A DNA stretch of 24,322 nt from a virus, in IMG/VR virus record IMGVR_UViG_3300031566_000358, positions 1-24,322 of that record; one strand, 5' to 3'. Every line of letters begins with the position of its first letter. Positions within the stretch are counted from its first letter, which is position 1. Positions 6,686-14,355 of the stretch are shown in pieces. Made by a program: the position numbers and the translations under genes. Below the pieces are notes generated by a model, which saw nothing but the letters and a program-made list of their open reading frames with translations, made no database searches and had not been told where the DNA came from.

Positions 6686-9363
6686 GCGCTTGGACTGACC
6701 TCTCTGAACGTCAGTAACTCAAATGTATCCACCGTCAAAACATTTACGGTATAAACATTACCATTCACTTCCGTCATTCCGACCACTCCTGCTATGTAAA
6801 CTTGTTCTCCATCATTAAATCCGTGACCGACGGCAGTAACGACCGGAGGGTCGGCGGCTGTAATGTTTGTTATGGTCACGGCTGCGCCACCGTCCCATTG
6901 ACCACCACAATCCACAAACCACGCATCTTCTAAATCAACGTCAACCCTCGGCTGTAACTGCTCGACTGTCCTTGCAGTCGAACCGTTTATTGTTCTGGAA
7001 ACGGTCAGCCAGACCTCATCCTCGTCTGTGCCTGGAATCACAGATACAGACTCTACAACAACGTCAGTTCCGCCTATGATATGATTCGCCCACGCTATTA
7101 CATCCTGCTCCCTCTCGTATGACATTGAGATTAACTTGCCATCATCCAGAACAAACCAGACAATATCATCAGGGTTTTTTTGGTGTGCCATACAGGTAAT
7201 GCCCGTCAGTGTGATATGCTCTGCCAGCGCTGTAAGGTCGGGCGTTACAAACTTCTGCTTGTAATCACTAAAAGTCAATTCCCTTAGTTTTCTACCAGGG
7301 GAATCAACGAAAAGAATTGTATCGCCAACCTGTACCGGCTGTATCTTGGCCGAACCTCTGGCGGTCTGGGGTCTTGCATTGAAATTGGTGGGAGTTATCT
7401 CCTCATCATTCGCCGTTGCTCTTATCCGCCATTCACCGCCCCTCGTACCTACGATAAGAGCCTCAATAGACGACATCCATCTGATACCGTTTCTTTTGTC
7501 CGATGATAATGTACGCCAGAATGAATCACCGTCTTTAGTGCCTTCCTCAAAATCGTCAAAATCACGAGAACCACTAAACCATATAGTCTGTGGCCGATAA
7601 GTAGTACCACCGTAAACCGCCCTCTCCTCAAAGAATGTGAAGGCTGCCGGATAACCCCTGTATGCCGACCATGCGCCTTCGTTCCATCTCTTTGTAGCTT
7701 CAGTAGAAGCAAAGTCGGTTATAATCTCTGCCGTGACTTGCGTGGAACTCGTATAACCAATAACTCGACATATCCCGCTCTGCGTACTTTCATTTACGGT
7801 AATTTCAGCGTGACAAGTTCCACTTGTCCACGTGGTCACGTTCAACCTGTATTGAACATTATCCGATTCCTCGGTGTAAGTATCGTTAAGATGTAAATCA
7901 TTTGCCGTTACAAATGTCCTGTAAGTTTCCCAACCTTCGCTACTCTCGTTTCGTTGAAGTTCTATAGTGCCCGTCCATTCGCCGTGAACATTCCAGGAAA
8001 ATGAACCCTTAACATCTATGGGAGCGCTCATAACTCCGGTAGCTACTGCATCATCGCCCGTCTTAAAGACTAATCTTGGTTGGGTCAGTTGAAACAAAGC
8101 GCCCGGCGAAGTGGCATGAGAAGGGTCGAATACCGCCGAAGATGAAACGAGGGTTATTTCTTTATAAGTCAAGTCTACATTTGTTGTTCCCCAAGCCTCA
8201 AGTTCATATAGAATACAATCGGCGTAAGCATCAGAATTTACCCAAGTGGTCTTGGTATATAGATATATCTTTACAGCCGTAACATCTGTCCAGGGGCCGA
8301 TTATATTTGATTTATTGTTAGTGGACGTACCTACCGAAGTCCATGCTCCACCCTGCTGAACAGAAACAGCTACAGTACGGGTAGAAGAACCATTGTTATA
8401 CCATCCTATCCAATATTTAATCTCATCAAGTCTCGTTACCGTCTCAATAAAAGTGAATGTCATTGTGAAATACGACCATGCGCTATAGCTATTTAATCTT
8501 TCCAAGGCGTTATTGTGACCACGCCTTTTGCGGTAAGTCAAAACATTGCCATCGTTAGTAGCGGCGACCGTACCGGAAGCCGTACCGGATGCAAGAGACT
8601 CTGCAGCCACACCAGTGTTATCAGAGGAAGCATAATCCAAAAAGGATTTCCACGTATCGCTCGGAGTAATTGTTACATCATCATCTTTTGCAAGATCGTT
8701 TCTTTTCAGGAAAGGGCCGTTAGTAAAATTGATGACCGACAAATCGAAAGTATAAGCCGTTGTCCTCGTTAGTTTTCGAGGGGGATATTCGTTATGAGTA
8801 ATCCAGACGACATCCGCAGACTGATGAAATTGTAATTCAAATAAATCCGATTCCTGATACGGAGTAGGAGTTTCACAGATAGGATAATCGTCAGAATCAA
8901 GGTCGGCGACTACCCAATCAGTGAAATTGCTCGCAGGGTCATCGTGGTCGCCGTCATCGTCTGAAGTATGTGCTACTAAACATCTATAAACTACAGCGGT
9001 ATGAGTAACGAACTGACCCATTATATAAGCGGTAGCATCAGCCCACGCCGTAGGTGTAGTAGTCGAACCTACTAATTGAGCACCATCGTAATAGAACCTG
9101 ATATATTCAGGCCCGACTTCCATCTCGTAGGCAATTGTATCCGAAAACTGAAAGTCAACCATTCTCGATACTTGAGACGAATCCTTTGTTGATGCTATAT
9201 ACTTTGTGCCCGGCCGTCGCTCCGAACAACCATAAATGCGGGGTATCATATTCCGCAACGTCCGGCAACTGGAAGAAAATTTCTTTAAGTCAGACCTTGC
9301 ATCTATGAGGGGACTCACTTCTCCGGTATTTGATGATAACACAGGTATATTAGTTGTTGCCAT
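6682..9363 (-). CDS. Nozzle / tail tubular protein B (T7 gp12-like), lacking its C-terminal domain
   Basis: An 893-residue protein of the podovirus nozzle family. The N-terminus is diagnostic: NTGEVSPLIDARSDLKKFSS, then CRTLRNMIPRIYGCSERRPGTKYIA and ELQFHQSADVVWITHNEYPPRKL. A CBM5/12-like insert lies at about residues 101-150 (WADATAYIMGQFVTHTAVVYRCLVAHTS). The middle contains RTLSSDKRNGIRWMSSIEALIVGTRGGEWRI and GRKLRELTF, also typical. Residues about 829-885 form an FCCH-like element (VVTAVGHGFNDGEQVYI). Full-length relatives then continue with a 'GYT.Y.SGG' domain; here the protein instead ends FREVSPSA at TGA. The missing domain is found in the gene at 6446-4764. ATGA overlap with the next gene. 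Confidence 0.88.
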   Translation of the reverse strand: MATTNIPVLSSNTGEVSPLIDARSDLKKFSSSCRTLRNMIPRIYGCSERRPGTKYIASTKDSSQVSRMVDFQFSDTIAYEMEVGPEYIRFYYDGAQLVGSTTTPTAWADATAYIMGQFVTHTAVVYRCLVAHTSDDDGDHDDPASNFTDWVVADLDSDDYPICETPTPYQESDLFELQFHQSADVVWITHNEYPPRKLTRTTAYTFDLSVINFTNGPFLKRNDLAKDDDVTITPSDTWKSFLDYASSDNTGVAAESLASGTASGTVAATNDGNVLTYRKRRGHNNALERLNSYSAWSYFTMTFTFIETVTRLDEIKYWIGWYNNGSSTRTVAVSVQQGGAWTSVGTSTNNKSNIIGPWTDVTAVKIYLYTKTTWVNSDAYADCILYELEAWGTTNVDLTYKEITLVSSSAVFDPSHATSPGALFQLTQPRLVFKTGDDAVATGVMSAPIDVKGSFSWNVHGEWTGTIELQRNESSEGWETYRTFVTANDLHLNDTYTEESDNVQYRLNVTTWTSGTCHAEITVNESTQSGICRVIGYTSSTQVTAEIITDFASTEATKRWNEGAWSAYRGYPAAFTFFEERAVYGGTTYRPQTIWFSGSRDFDDFEEGTKDGDSFWRTLSSDKRNGIRWMSSIEALIVGTRGGEWRIRATANDEEITPTNFNARPQTARGSAKIQPVQVGDTILFVDSPGRKLRELTFSDYKQKFVTPDLTALAEHITLTGITCMAHQKNPDDIVWFVLDDGKLISMSYEREQDVIAWANHIIGGTDVVVESVSVIPGTDEDEVWLTVSRTINGSTARTVEQLQPRVDVDLEDAWFVDCGGQWDGGAAVTITNITAADPPVVTAVGHGFNDGEQVYIAGVVGMTEVNGNVYTVNVLTVDTFELLTFREVSPSA

Positions 9364-10910
9364 TAAAAGACACTCCTTGTACTACTGGTAAGATTCCTCA
9401 CTTCTGTCACTATTCCACCCACTACTTTTATGTGAGTAATCGGGCCTTCGTAATTGATACCACCGAAGAAATATGACGGACTTGCGGATGCAGATGGGGA
9501 TATAGATGGTGACGCCGAAGAAGAAGGACTTATCGAAGGCGAAACTGAAGCAGACGGTGAAATTGAAGGCGAAACTGAAGCAGACGGACTAATAGAAGGA
9601 CTGGCGCTCGGACTCACGGATGCCGACGGGCTAATCGAACCTGTCAAACTCGGCGAAGCCGATGGGCTGATGGATGGTGAAATTGAAGCTGAAGGCGAAA
9701 TCGAAGCAGAAGGGCTAATGCTCGGACTGACTGATGGCGAAACCGATGCAGAAGGACTAACCGATGCCGAGGGACTAATGCTTGGACTCACAGACGCAGA
9801 CGGTGAAATTGATGCTGACGGACTAATTGACGGACTCACCGAGGCAGATGGACTAATACTTGGTGAAGCCGATGCTGACGGGCTTATGCTCGGTGATACT
9901 GACGCAGACGGCGAGATAGACGCTGATGGGCTTATGGATGGACTGACGGAAGCCGAAGGAGAAATTGAAGCGGACGGACTGATACTTGGACTAACAGAAG
10001 CTGAAGGACTAATCGAGGCCGAAGGACTAATCGACGGTGAGACAGATGCCGAAGGACTAATGCTCGGAGAAACAGACGCCGATGGACTAACTGATGCACT
10101 CGGAGATATACTCGGACTAACGGAATCGCTCGGTGATATTGACGCAGACGGGCTAACCGATGCCCCTGTTGACACATAACCACCGAGAAGAGCAATCTCG
10201 GCAGGGTCTTTGAACATACAAAATGGCTCTCGGTAGAGTTGGGATATTTCAGAAGCAGATAAGGCACGTAAATATTCTGAAAAAATAACTGAGTCACATG
10301 CACAAGTAGAGCCAAGTGTTCTTGGCCCCATTGTATTTGTAGGTGCAGCGACTTGAGCTATTGATACAAGTTCAACACCATTTGCATATAACCGAATTGT
10401 AGCCTTGTCCCATGAAACAACAAAACAAGCTATGCTATTTCCAAAAGGCCAACCGTCCGTATAAACCTTTTTGGTTGATACTACTGTACCACCAAATTCA
10501 ATTCTTATATTAAACCAATATAAAGTCCCGTCTCGATGTTCCAAAGAGAGCATTATTGTGTTATCATCGTCTCGATAACCATATATTATAGTGTCTTCAC
10601 TCCATAATGCTGCTGGTTCTGTAATTTTCGCCCAATAAACCCATGTAAAACCATTACTGTAATCGTGATATGGGGTATTAATTAAAATATGATTATCACC
10701 ATTATCATCTGTAGTTATCTGAGACCCCATTGAGCCAGTTGACCAAGCAGCAGTACCCATCAATGTTGCAGTAGTACCATTCCCGCTCAAATCAAAGACT
10801 TGACCGCCTGAGCCTTCAAGCATAGGCCAGAAGCCAGCATCAGGCACAAGACCACTATCGTAGTCTAATGGCCATCCCATAGGTGGTTTTTGTTGATATG
10901 GCCAACCCAT
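9363..10910 (-). CDS. LamG-like domain protein with Ser-Pro repeat stalk (fibre-like)
   Basis: A 515-residue protein in three parts. Residues 1-20 carry a repeated MGWPxxxxPP/MGWPLDYDSG element. Residues about 25-235 are a concanavalin/LamG-type jelly roll: GFWPMLEGSGGQVFDLSGNGTTATLMG is a typical opening, with FTWVYWAKI, ATIRLYANGVELVS and the diagnostic end YLRALSASEISQLYREPFCMF. Such domains often bind sugars. Residues 251-479 are a serine-proline repeat (SPSA, SPSI and SASV combinations). The last 36 residues (from YFFGGINYEGPITHIKVVGG) are a short folded end. It probably acts as a virion fibre or host-binding protein with an extended, possibly glycosylated, stalk. TAATG overlaps on both sides couple it to its neighbours. 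Confidence 0.8.
   Translation of the reverse strand: MGWPYQQKPPMGWPLDYDSGLVPDAGFWPMLEGSGGQVFDLSGNGTTATLMGTAAWSTGSMGSQITTDDNGDNHILINTPYHDYSNGFTWVYWAKITEPAALWSEDTIIYGYRDDDNTIMLSLEHRDGTLYWFNIRIEFGGTVVSTKKVYTDGWPFGNSIACFVVSWDKATIRLYANGVELVSIAQVAAPTNTMGPRTLGSTCACDSVIFSEYLRALSASEISQLYREPFCMFKDPAEIALLGGYVSTGASVSPSASISPSDSVSPSISPSASVSPSASVSPSISPSASVSPSISPSASISPSASVSPSISPSASISPSASVSPSISPSASISPSASVSPSISPSASASPSISPSASVSPSISPSASISPSASVSPSISPSASVSPSASVSPSVSPSISPSASISPSASISPSISPSASPSLTGSISPSASVSPSASPSISPSASVSPSISPSASVSPSISPSSSASPSISPSASASPSYFFGGINYEGPITHIKVVGGIVTEVRNLTSSTRSVF
9474..10160 (-). repeat. Ser-Pro repeat tract 1 (about 229 residues)
   Basis: The tract is built from SPSA, SPSI and S-V/I connectors, giving runs such as SPSASVSPSISPSAS. 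The same amino acids are written with many different codons (for example AGC, TCA, TCC, TCG for Ser and CCA, CCG, CCT for Pro), so the DNA repeat is imperfect although the protein repeat is strict. Confidence 0.9.
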
Positions 10911-11554
10911 TAGGCATCAGCTCCACATTCAACGACAAAAGCTATTTCGCTATTATTTATCGTAACTGTATCCTCAAGGAAAACAAACTTACCAAGATGA
11001 GTAAGTTTGCCGGTTGTTGGGTCTGTTACAGAAAGTGTAGTTTGCGCTGCCGCTTCCTGTGCTGCAAAGTCGGATTTAACAGCTACGGCAGCATATGCCA
11101 GTACGTTAACTTTTGTTATTGTTACCCATTCGTCAACAGAATCTTCTTTCCTGCCCTGAACAATAACTTCAATGCCGGTTGTGTTTGCAGTTACCGAAGA
11201 TTGACATACATCAACAGCAATAATTGAGTCCCATGAAGCACTTGTATCAAAAGCCGAACTCTCGGCAACGGCTGGCGGTGTTAATGCCAACCAAGCATCC
11301 TCTTGATTAGCTGTTTTCGTAGGTGTCGTAATTGATGTTGTCCTCAATAACTTAGTTCGATAATGAACTCTACCACCATCAGGGTCGTAAGCTCCGTTAT
11401 AGATTACCCTTGCTGCCTTATATACAAGTGGTATGTGAAACTGGTTGCTATATACAGACGAGTTCGTTGCATGGTCTTGGGTATAAATGTCAGAAGTTGT
11501 TTCCTTCTGGTGCATAATCCCATCTAAAATTAAAATTGTATCTACCGCTGCCAT
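10910..11554 (-). CDS. Unassigned virion-associated protein (214 aa)
   Basis: ATG 11554 forms a TAATG overlap with the glycosyltransferase gene and has AAGGAGA about eight bases upstream. The N-terminal part begins MAAVDTILILDGIMHQKETT and includes NQFHIPLVYKAARVIYNGAYDPDGGRVHYR; then a Thr/Ala-rich stretch. The second half is strand-rich (WDSIIAVDVCQSSVTANTTGIEVIVQGRKED and TVTINNSEIAFVVECGADA), with an Ala-rich segment between (VAVKSDFAAQEAAAQ). I see no catalytic motif. It lies between the modification enzymes and the fibre-like protein, and its beta-rich make-up fits a tail or decoration protein. It could also be a fibre-assembly partner. Its stop overlaps the next start as TAATG. Confidence 0.7.
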   Translation of the reverse strand: MAAVDTILILDGIMHQKETTSDIYTQDHATNSSVYSNQFHIPLVYKAARVIYNGAYDPDGGRVHYRTKLLRTTSITTPTKTANQEDAWLALTPPAVAESSAFDTSASWDSIIAVDVCQSSVTANTTGIEVIVQGRKEDSVDEWVTITKVNVLAYAAVAVKSDFAAQEAAAQTTLSVTDPTTGKLTHLGKFVFLEDTVTINNSEIAFVVECGADA

Positions 11555-13161
11555 TATTTAATCTCCTTCAAGAATTCATTGAATCTGTCTTTTGTTTTAC
11601 CCCATCCGGGTATCTCGTCCGCCATTAGCCAGCCCTGACAAGACTTCGGACTTCTGAACTGGTCTTGCCTGAACCTGTTGGCGGTCAGGTTATATGCGTG
11701 TCGAATATCTATATTCGGGAATTGAGACTCCCAAGAAACCGCTTTGTAGTTATCAATGCCCCTCGGAAAAGCGTGTGTGCCAGGTTCGTATCCTATCTTG
11801 TAGTCGTGACCATTGTTGCCGACCCTCTCAATTCTTTTGCGATAATGTTCTACGAGTAACTCTCGATAGGCACATAAACCTGAAGTCTGCTGGGTATAGT
11901 AATAAAGTGCCTGTCCGTCACTCTCCCGCAACTTCCAAGTGTTAGTATTGTAATAATAGACATCTTTCAAATCCGGCGTGAAATCGAAATGGGTAGGATG
12001 GTATAACATATCGTGTTCGACCAGAAAGGCAATGTCCGTATCCAGAGCCTCCAGACCGGCAAGAATCTGCTTGAACATTGTTACACGACCTCTAATGTCC
12101 GGCAGTACGATGTTCGTACCGAAATCAATGGGATACAACGAAACGGATACGATAGGGAATCCCATATTATTAAGGAGCTTGCGATTGACTTGAACTATCT
12201 GCTCGGAAGCCCTGTTATCGGTATAGTACACCAAACCTTTAGATAAATCCTGACGTGCCTGCCACGTAGGAACGGGAGCAAACTTATCTATGAGCCATTG
12301 AAACTTTCGCTTCTGCAAAGGCCACTTGTTATTTTTCCAGAGGTCACGCGAATACTGACGTGCCTTCTCCTGTTCTGAACCGTGTATCTTATAAGGAAAG
12401 CCAAACGGCCCCGTAGTACGGAACATATGGGCGAACCAAGTTTTTTTATTGACTACATGCCTGCCGCCAGACAACCAAGCCTTACAAGCGATTTCAGCGC
12501 CGACTTGTCCCCAACTGCCGTGCTTTTCATCGAGGCCGCCTAACTCTAAGAACCTCTTTCTATGTTGAAACCAGCACGCCCCCTGACCATTCATAACGTC
12601 AACTATGTCACCTTTAGCCTCCGGCCTCTCTCCATAACTGCCCCAATACTGAACCCTCAAGTCTTTATCGAGGCACATAAAATCTGTTTTTCTGCTCTTG
12701 CGAATCTTCCAGATATATTTCATCTTTAGAGGAAACTGGCAGTTCGGGCATTTGTTCTCTTTTTTGAGTCCGAATTTGTCCTGATAGAAGTTATGCCCGT
12801 TCTCGCAGACCCAATCAAAGACGTGAAGATTATACATTCGGGGAAGAACAGTCCAGTCGTACTCACAGTCGGCCATTAACTTAACGTCAAAACCTTCATC
12901 GAGCATTGAATGAGCATCCGTTTTGAGAATGTATTTAGCCCGGCTTAGATTTGCAGCTTCGTTGACGGCAGCCCTTTGGCCTATTGGTGTGGTATGGTGG
13001 ATTATGGTTACGCGGGGGTCATCTTTTATCTGTGGTTCAGGCCAGTAATCCTGAATGACAGCGATAATCTCCGTGTCCGCCTTAATTGCAGACAGAATCT
13101 TCTCGATAGTTCCGGCAAGGAACATCTCATTACGTGCTGGTATTATTACTGATACATCCAT
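11554..13161 (-). CDS. Two-domain glycosyltransferase: GT2 plus second GT-A-like domain
   Basis: Residues 1-300 are a GT2 domain paralogous to the first cassette gene: MDVSVIIPARNEMFLAG, IKDDPRVTIIHHT, LKTDAHSMLDEGFDVKL (DxH metal site, Asp82), GGRHVVNKKTWFAH and WLIDKFAPVPTW. It has an insert at about 119-141 with Cys119, His123, Cys138 and Cys141, spaced like a zinc site, that the paralogue lacks. Residues 307-535 are a separate domain starting GLVYYTDNRASEQIVQVNRKL, with IAFLVEHDMLYHPTHFDFTP as a possible acidic metal site and ending GWLMADEIPGWGKTKDRF. It resembles a second transferase domain but I cannot name its family. A 31-base gap with a weak ribosome-binding site separates it from the upstream gene; its stop overlaps the next start as TAATG. 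Confidence 0.82.
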   Translation of the reverse strand: MDVSVIIPARNEMFLAGTIEKILSAIKADTEIIAVIQDYWPEPQIKDDPRVTIIHHTTPIGQRAAVNEAANLSRAKYILKTDAHSMLDEGFDVKLMADCEYDWTVLPRMYNLHVFDWVCENGHNFYQDKFGLKKENKCPNCQFPLKMKYIWKIRKSRKTDFMCLDKDLRVQYWGSYGERPEAKGDIVDVMNGQGACWFQHRKRFLELGGLDEKHGSWGQVGAEIACKAWLSGGRHVVNKKTWFAHMFRTTGPFGFPYKIHGSEQEKARQYSRDLWKNNKWPLQKRKFQWLIDKFAPVPTWQARQDLSKGLVYYTDNRASEQIVQVNRKLLNNMGFPIVSVSLYPIDFGTNIVLPDIRGRVTMFKQILAGLEALDTDIAFLVEHDMLYHPTHFDFTPDLKDVYYYNTNTWKLRESDGQALYYYTQQTSGLCAYRELLVEHYRKRIERVGNNGHDYKIGYEPGTHAFPRGIDNYKAVSWESQFPNIDIRHAYNLTANRFRQDQFRSPKSCQGWLMADEIPGWGKTKDRFNEFLKEIK

Positions 13162-13192
13162 TTATCATTTTCATTTTTTCCCTTTCAAGGAA

Positions 13193-13867
13193 TCAAGTTT
13201 TGCCCCAGCCATCGGGGTTTGCCACTAACAATTTATTCTCTCTGTTCTCGATAAAATATTTCATCATAAGATTGTGCATTTTCTGTTTTGGTATTTTTAG
13301 TCGGTATCCTGATTCTTTTTTTACATCAGGAGTATAGACCGCAGGAATCAATGAACGTGAGTATATCTTATGTTTTGTCCCCCTGCGGCGAAGCCTTTCC
13401 ACTAACTCCTTATCTTCAGGGCCGTAGAACTCGAATCTTTCATCGAATCCACCAGCGTCAATAAATTCCTCTTTTTGAATAATCAAAAGTGAATCCCAAG
13501 GGCCGGGTATCATCCAGACCGCTCTTGCATCTATCAAAACCCTTATCACATGAAAGAAGTATCCAGACGGCAGGTTATCCGCATTGGCCAAAACAAGATA
13601 TTCTCCACTTGCGGCCAATGCTGAGAGGTTTCTTGCTTTCGCCATGTGGTAGTATTTATGTCCCGTATGCTTTACATATACTATGTTGTTACCGTCTTTG
13701 AGTTGCGGCAGGGTCTTGGCATATTCCTCCAAACCGTCATCTGAATCATAGTCCAATATAACAATCTCCACCGGCGGACTCCTCTTCGCCGCCGCAATTA
13801 CCGCTACCAGCGATTGCTTCAAGTCGTCTATCCTGTTCCTAATTGGTATGCAATAACTTATTACCAT
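13193..13867 (-). CDS. GT-A glycosyltransferase with galactosyltransferase-type C-terminal region
   Basis: A 224-residue protein with MVISYCIPIRNRIDDLKQSL and VEIVILDYDSDDGLEEYA at the N-terminus (GT-A strands 1 and 2). It continues with ASGEYLVLANADNLPSGYF at the DxD position (ANADN) and GGFDERFEFYGPEDKELVERLRRRG in the C-terminal half. The last segment matches the conserved region of family 7/27 galactosyltransferase C-terminal domains ('GGFde.f.gyg.ED.dl..Rl...G'). The protein ends NPDGWGKT, similar to the ends of two other cassette enzymes. The start at 13867 overlaps the methyltransferase by seven bases; AGGA is close upstream. The acceptor is unknown; galactose or N-acetylgalactosamine transfer is suggested only by the family. 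Confidence 0.84.
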   Translation of the reverse strand: MVISYCIPIRNRIDDLKQSLVAVIAAAKRSPPVEIVILDYDSDDGLEEYAKTLPQLKDGNNIVYVKHTGHKYYHMAKARNLSALAASGEYLVLANADNLPSGYFFHVIRVLIDARAVWMIPGPWDSLLIIQKEEFIDAGGFDERFEFYGPEDKELVERLRRRGTKHKIYSRSLIPAVYTPDVKKESGYRLKIPKQKMHNLMMKYFIENRENKLLVANPDGWGKT

Positions 13868-14355
13868 AGTCCTATCTTATTAACGTCCACAAAATTACTT
13901 AATACCTTCGTTCTGGGTCTGGTTAAGAATTGATAACTATATTTATAGAGTGGATATGTTTCTTTATAATGATAATATCTTTCGTCTCTACCACAGGTAT
14001 CGTGTATTATTACAAACTTTGCATAATCGGCCACTCTGCGAGCTTCTATGTTGCGCCTATTCCATTCATGGTCTATAAAGACAACGTCCCAAGGCTTTTC
14101 AATATCTATCTTGTCCCAGTCCTCTACGTAATTAACAATATGAAATTCACACACATATTGCGTGGCTATCTTGTAATAATTTATGTTACTGTCATAAGAT
14201 ACAAGTCTTCTCTTATCTGGAACGCACAACCAATGCAAAACCGGCGTACTGAACAATCCTGTACCACATTCCAGAACATCACCTGTAGTCTCAATTATCA
14301 TCCTTATCAACAATGGTAAATGTGAGCTAAAACGAATATGTTGTTCTGGTCTCAC
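13861..14355 (-). CDS. Class I SAM-dependent methyltransferase of a sugar-modification cassette
   Basis: The start is GTG 14355 (GTGA overlap with the upstream stop) with AAGGAGGT just before it. The 164-residue protein follows a pattern I associate with methyltransferases found beside glycosyltransferase genes. It starts with RFSSHLPLL, then GDVLECGTGLFSTPVLHW (SAM-binding motif I, E-C-G-T-G), RRLVSYDSN (acidic end of strand 2), and PWDVVFIDHEWNRRN. The later AKFVIIHDTCGRDERYYHY and TKVLSNFVDV complete it. This would be a compact Rossmann-fold enzyme, perhaps methylating a transferred sugar. The substrate is unknown and a catalytic base is not obvious. The next gene begins seven bases before its stop. 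Confidence 0.78.
   Translation of the reverse strand: MRPEQHIRFSSHLPLLIRMIIETTGDVLECGTGLFSTPVLHWLCVPDKRRLVSYDSNINYYKIATQYVCEFHIVNYVEDWDKIDIEKPWDVVFIDHEWNRRNIEARRVADYAKFVIIHDTCGRDERYYHYKETYPLYKYSYQFLTRPRTKVLSNFVDVNKIGLW

Noticed and set aside
5310-10160. Possible CRISPR array or satellite DNA from the regular repeats
   Set aside because: The repetition is a coding periodicity of short peptide units without spacers of uniform length, and it stays in frame inside two genes.
9454-10179. Long plus-strand frame (241 codons) of Asp/Gly/Glu/Ala repeats across Ser-Pro tract 1
   Set aside because: It is the antisense reading of SPSA codons, which cannot easily produce stops. It has no ribosome-binding site and lies wholly inside a well-supported gene. 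The same applies to 5464-5928 over tract 2.
4764-10910. Diversity-generating retroelement for host switching, suggested by the Bbp19-like gene of the BPP-1 type and modular fibres
   Set aside because: No reverse transcriptase and no template/variable repeat pair is visible in the window; the shared repeats are Ser-Pro stalks and short junction sequences.
13162-13192. Possible tiny leader peptide starting after AAAGGGAAAAA before the two-domain glycosyltransferase
   Set aside because: The two ATGs nearest this purine run are out of frame with the gene, and reading from them gives no meaningful product. MDVSVIIPARNE is clearly the GT2 N-terminus.
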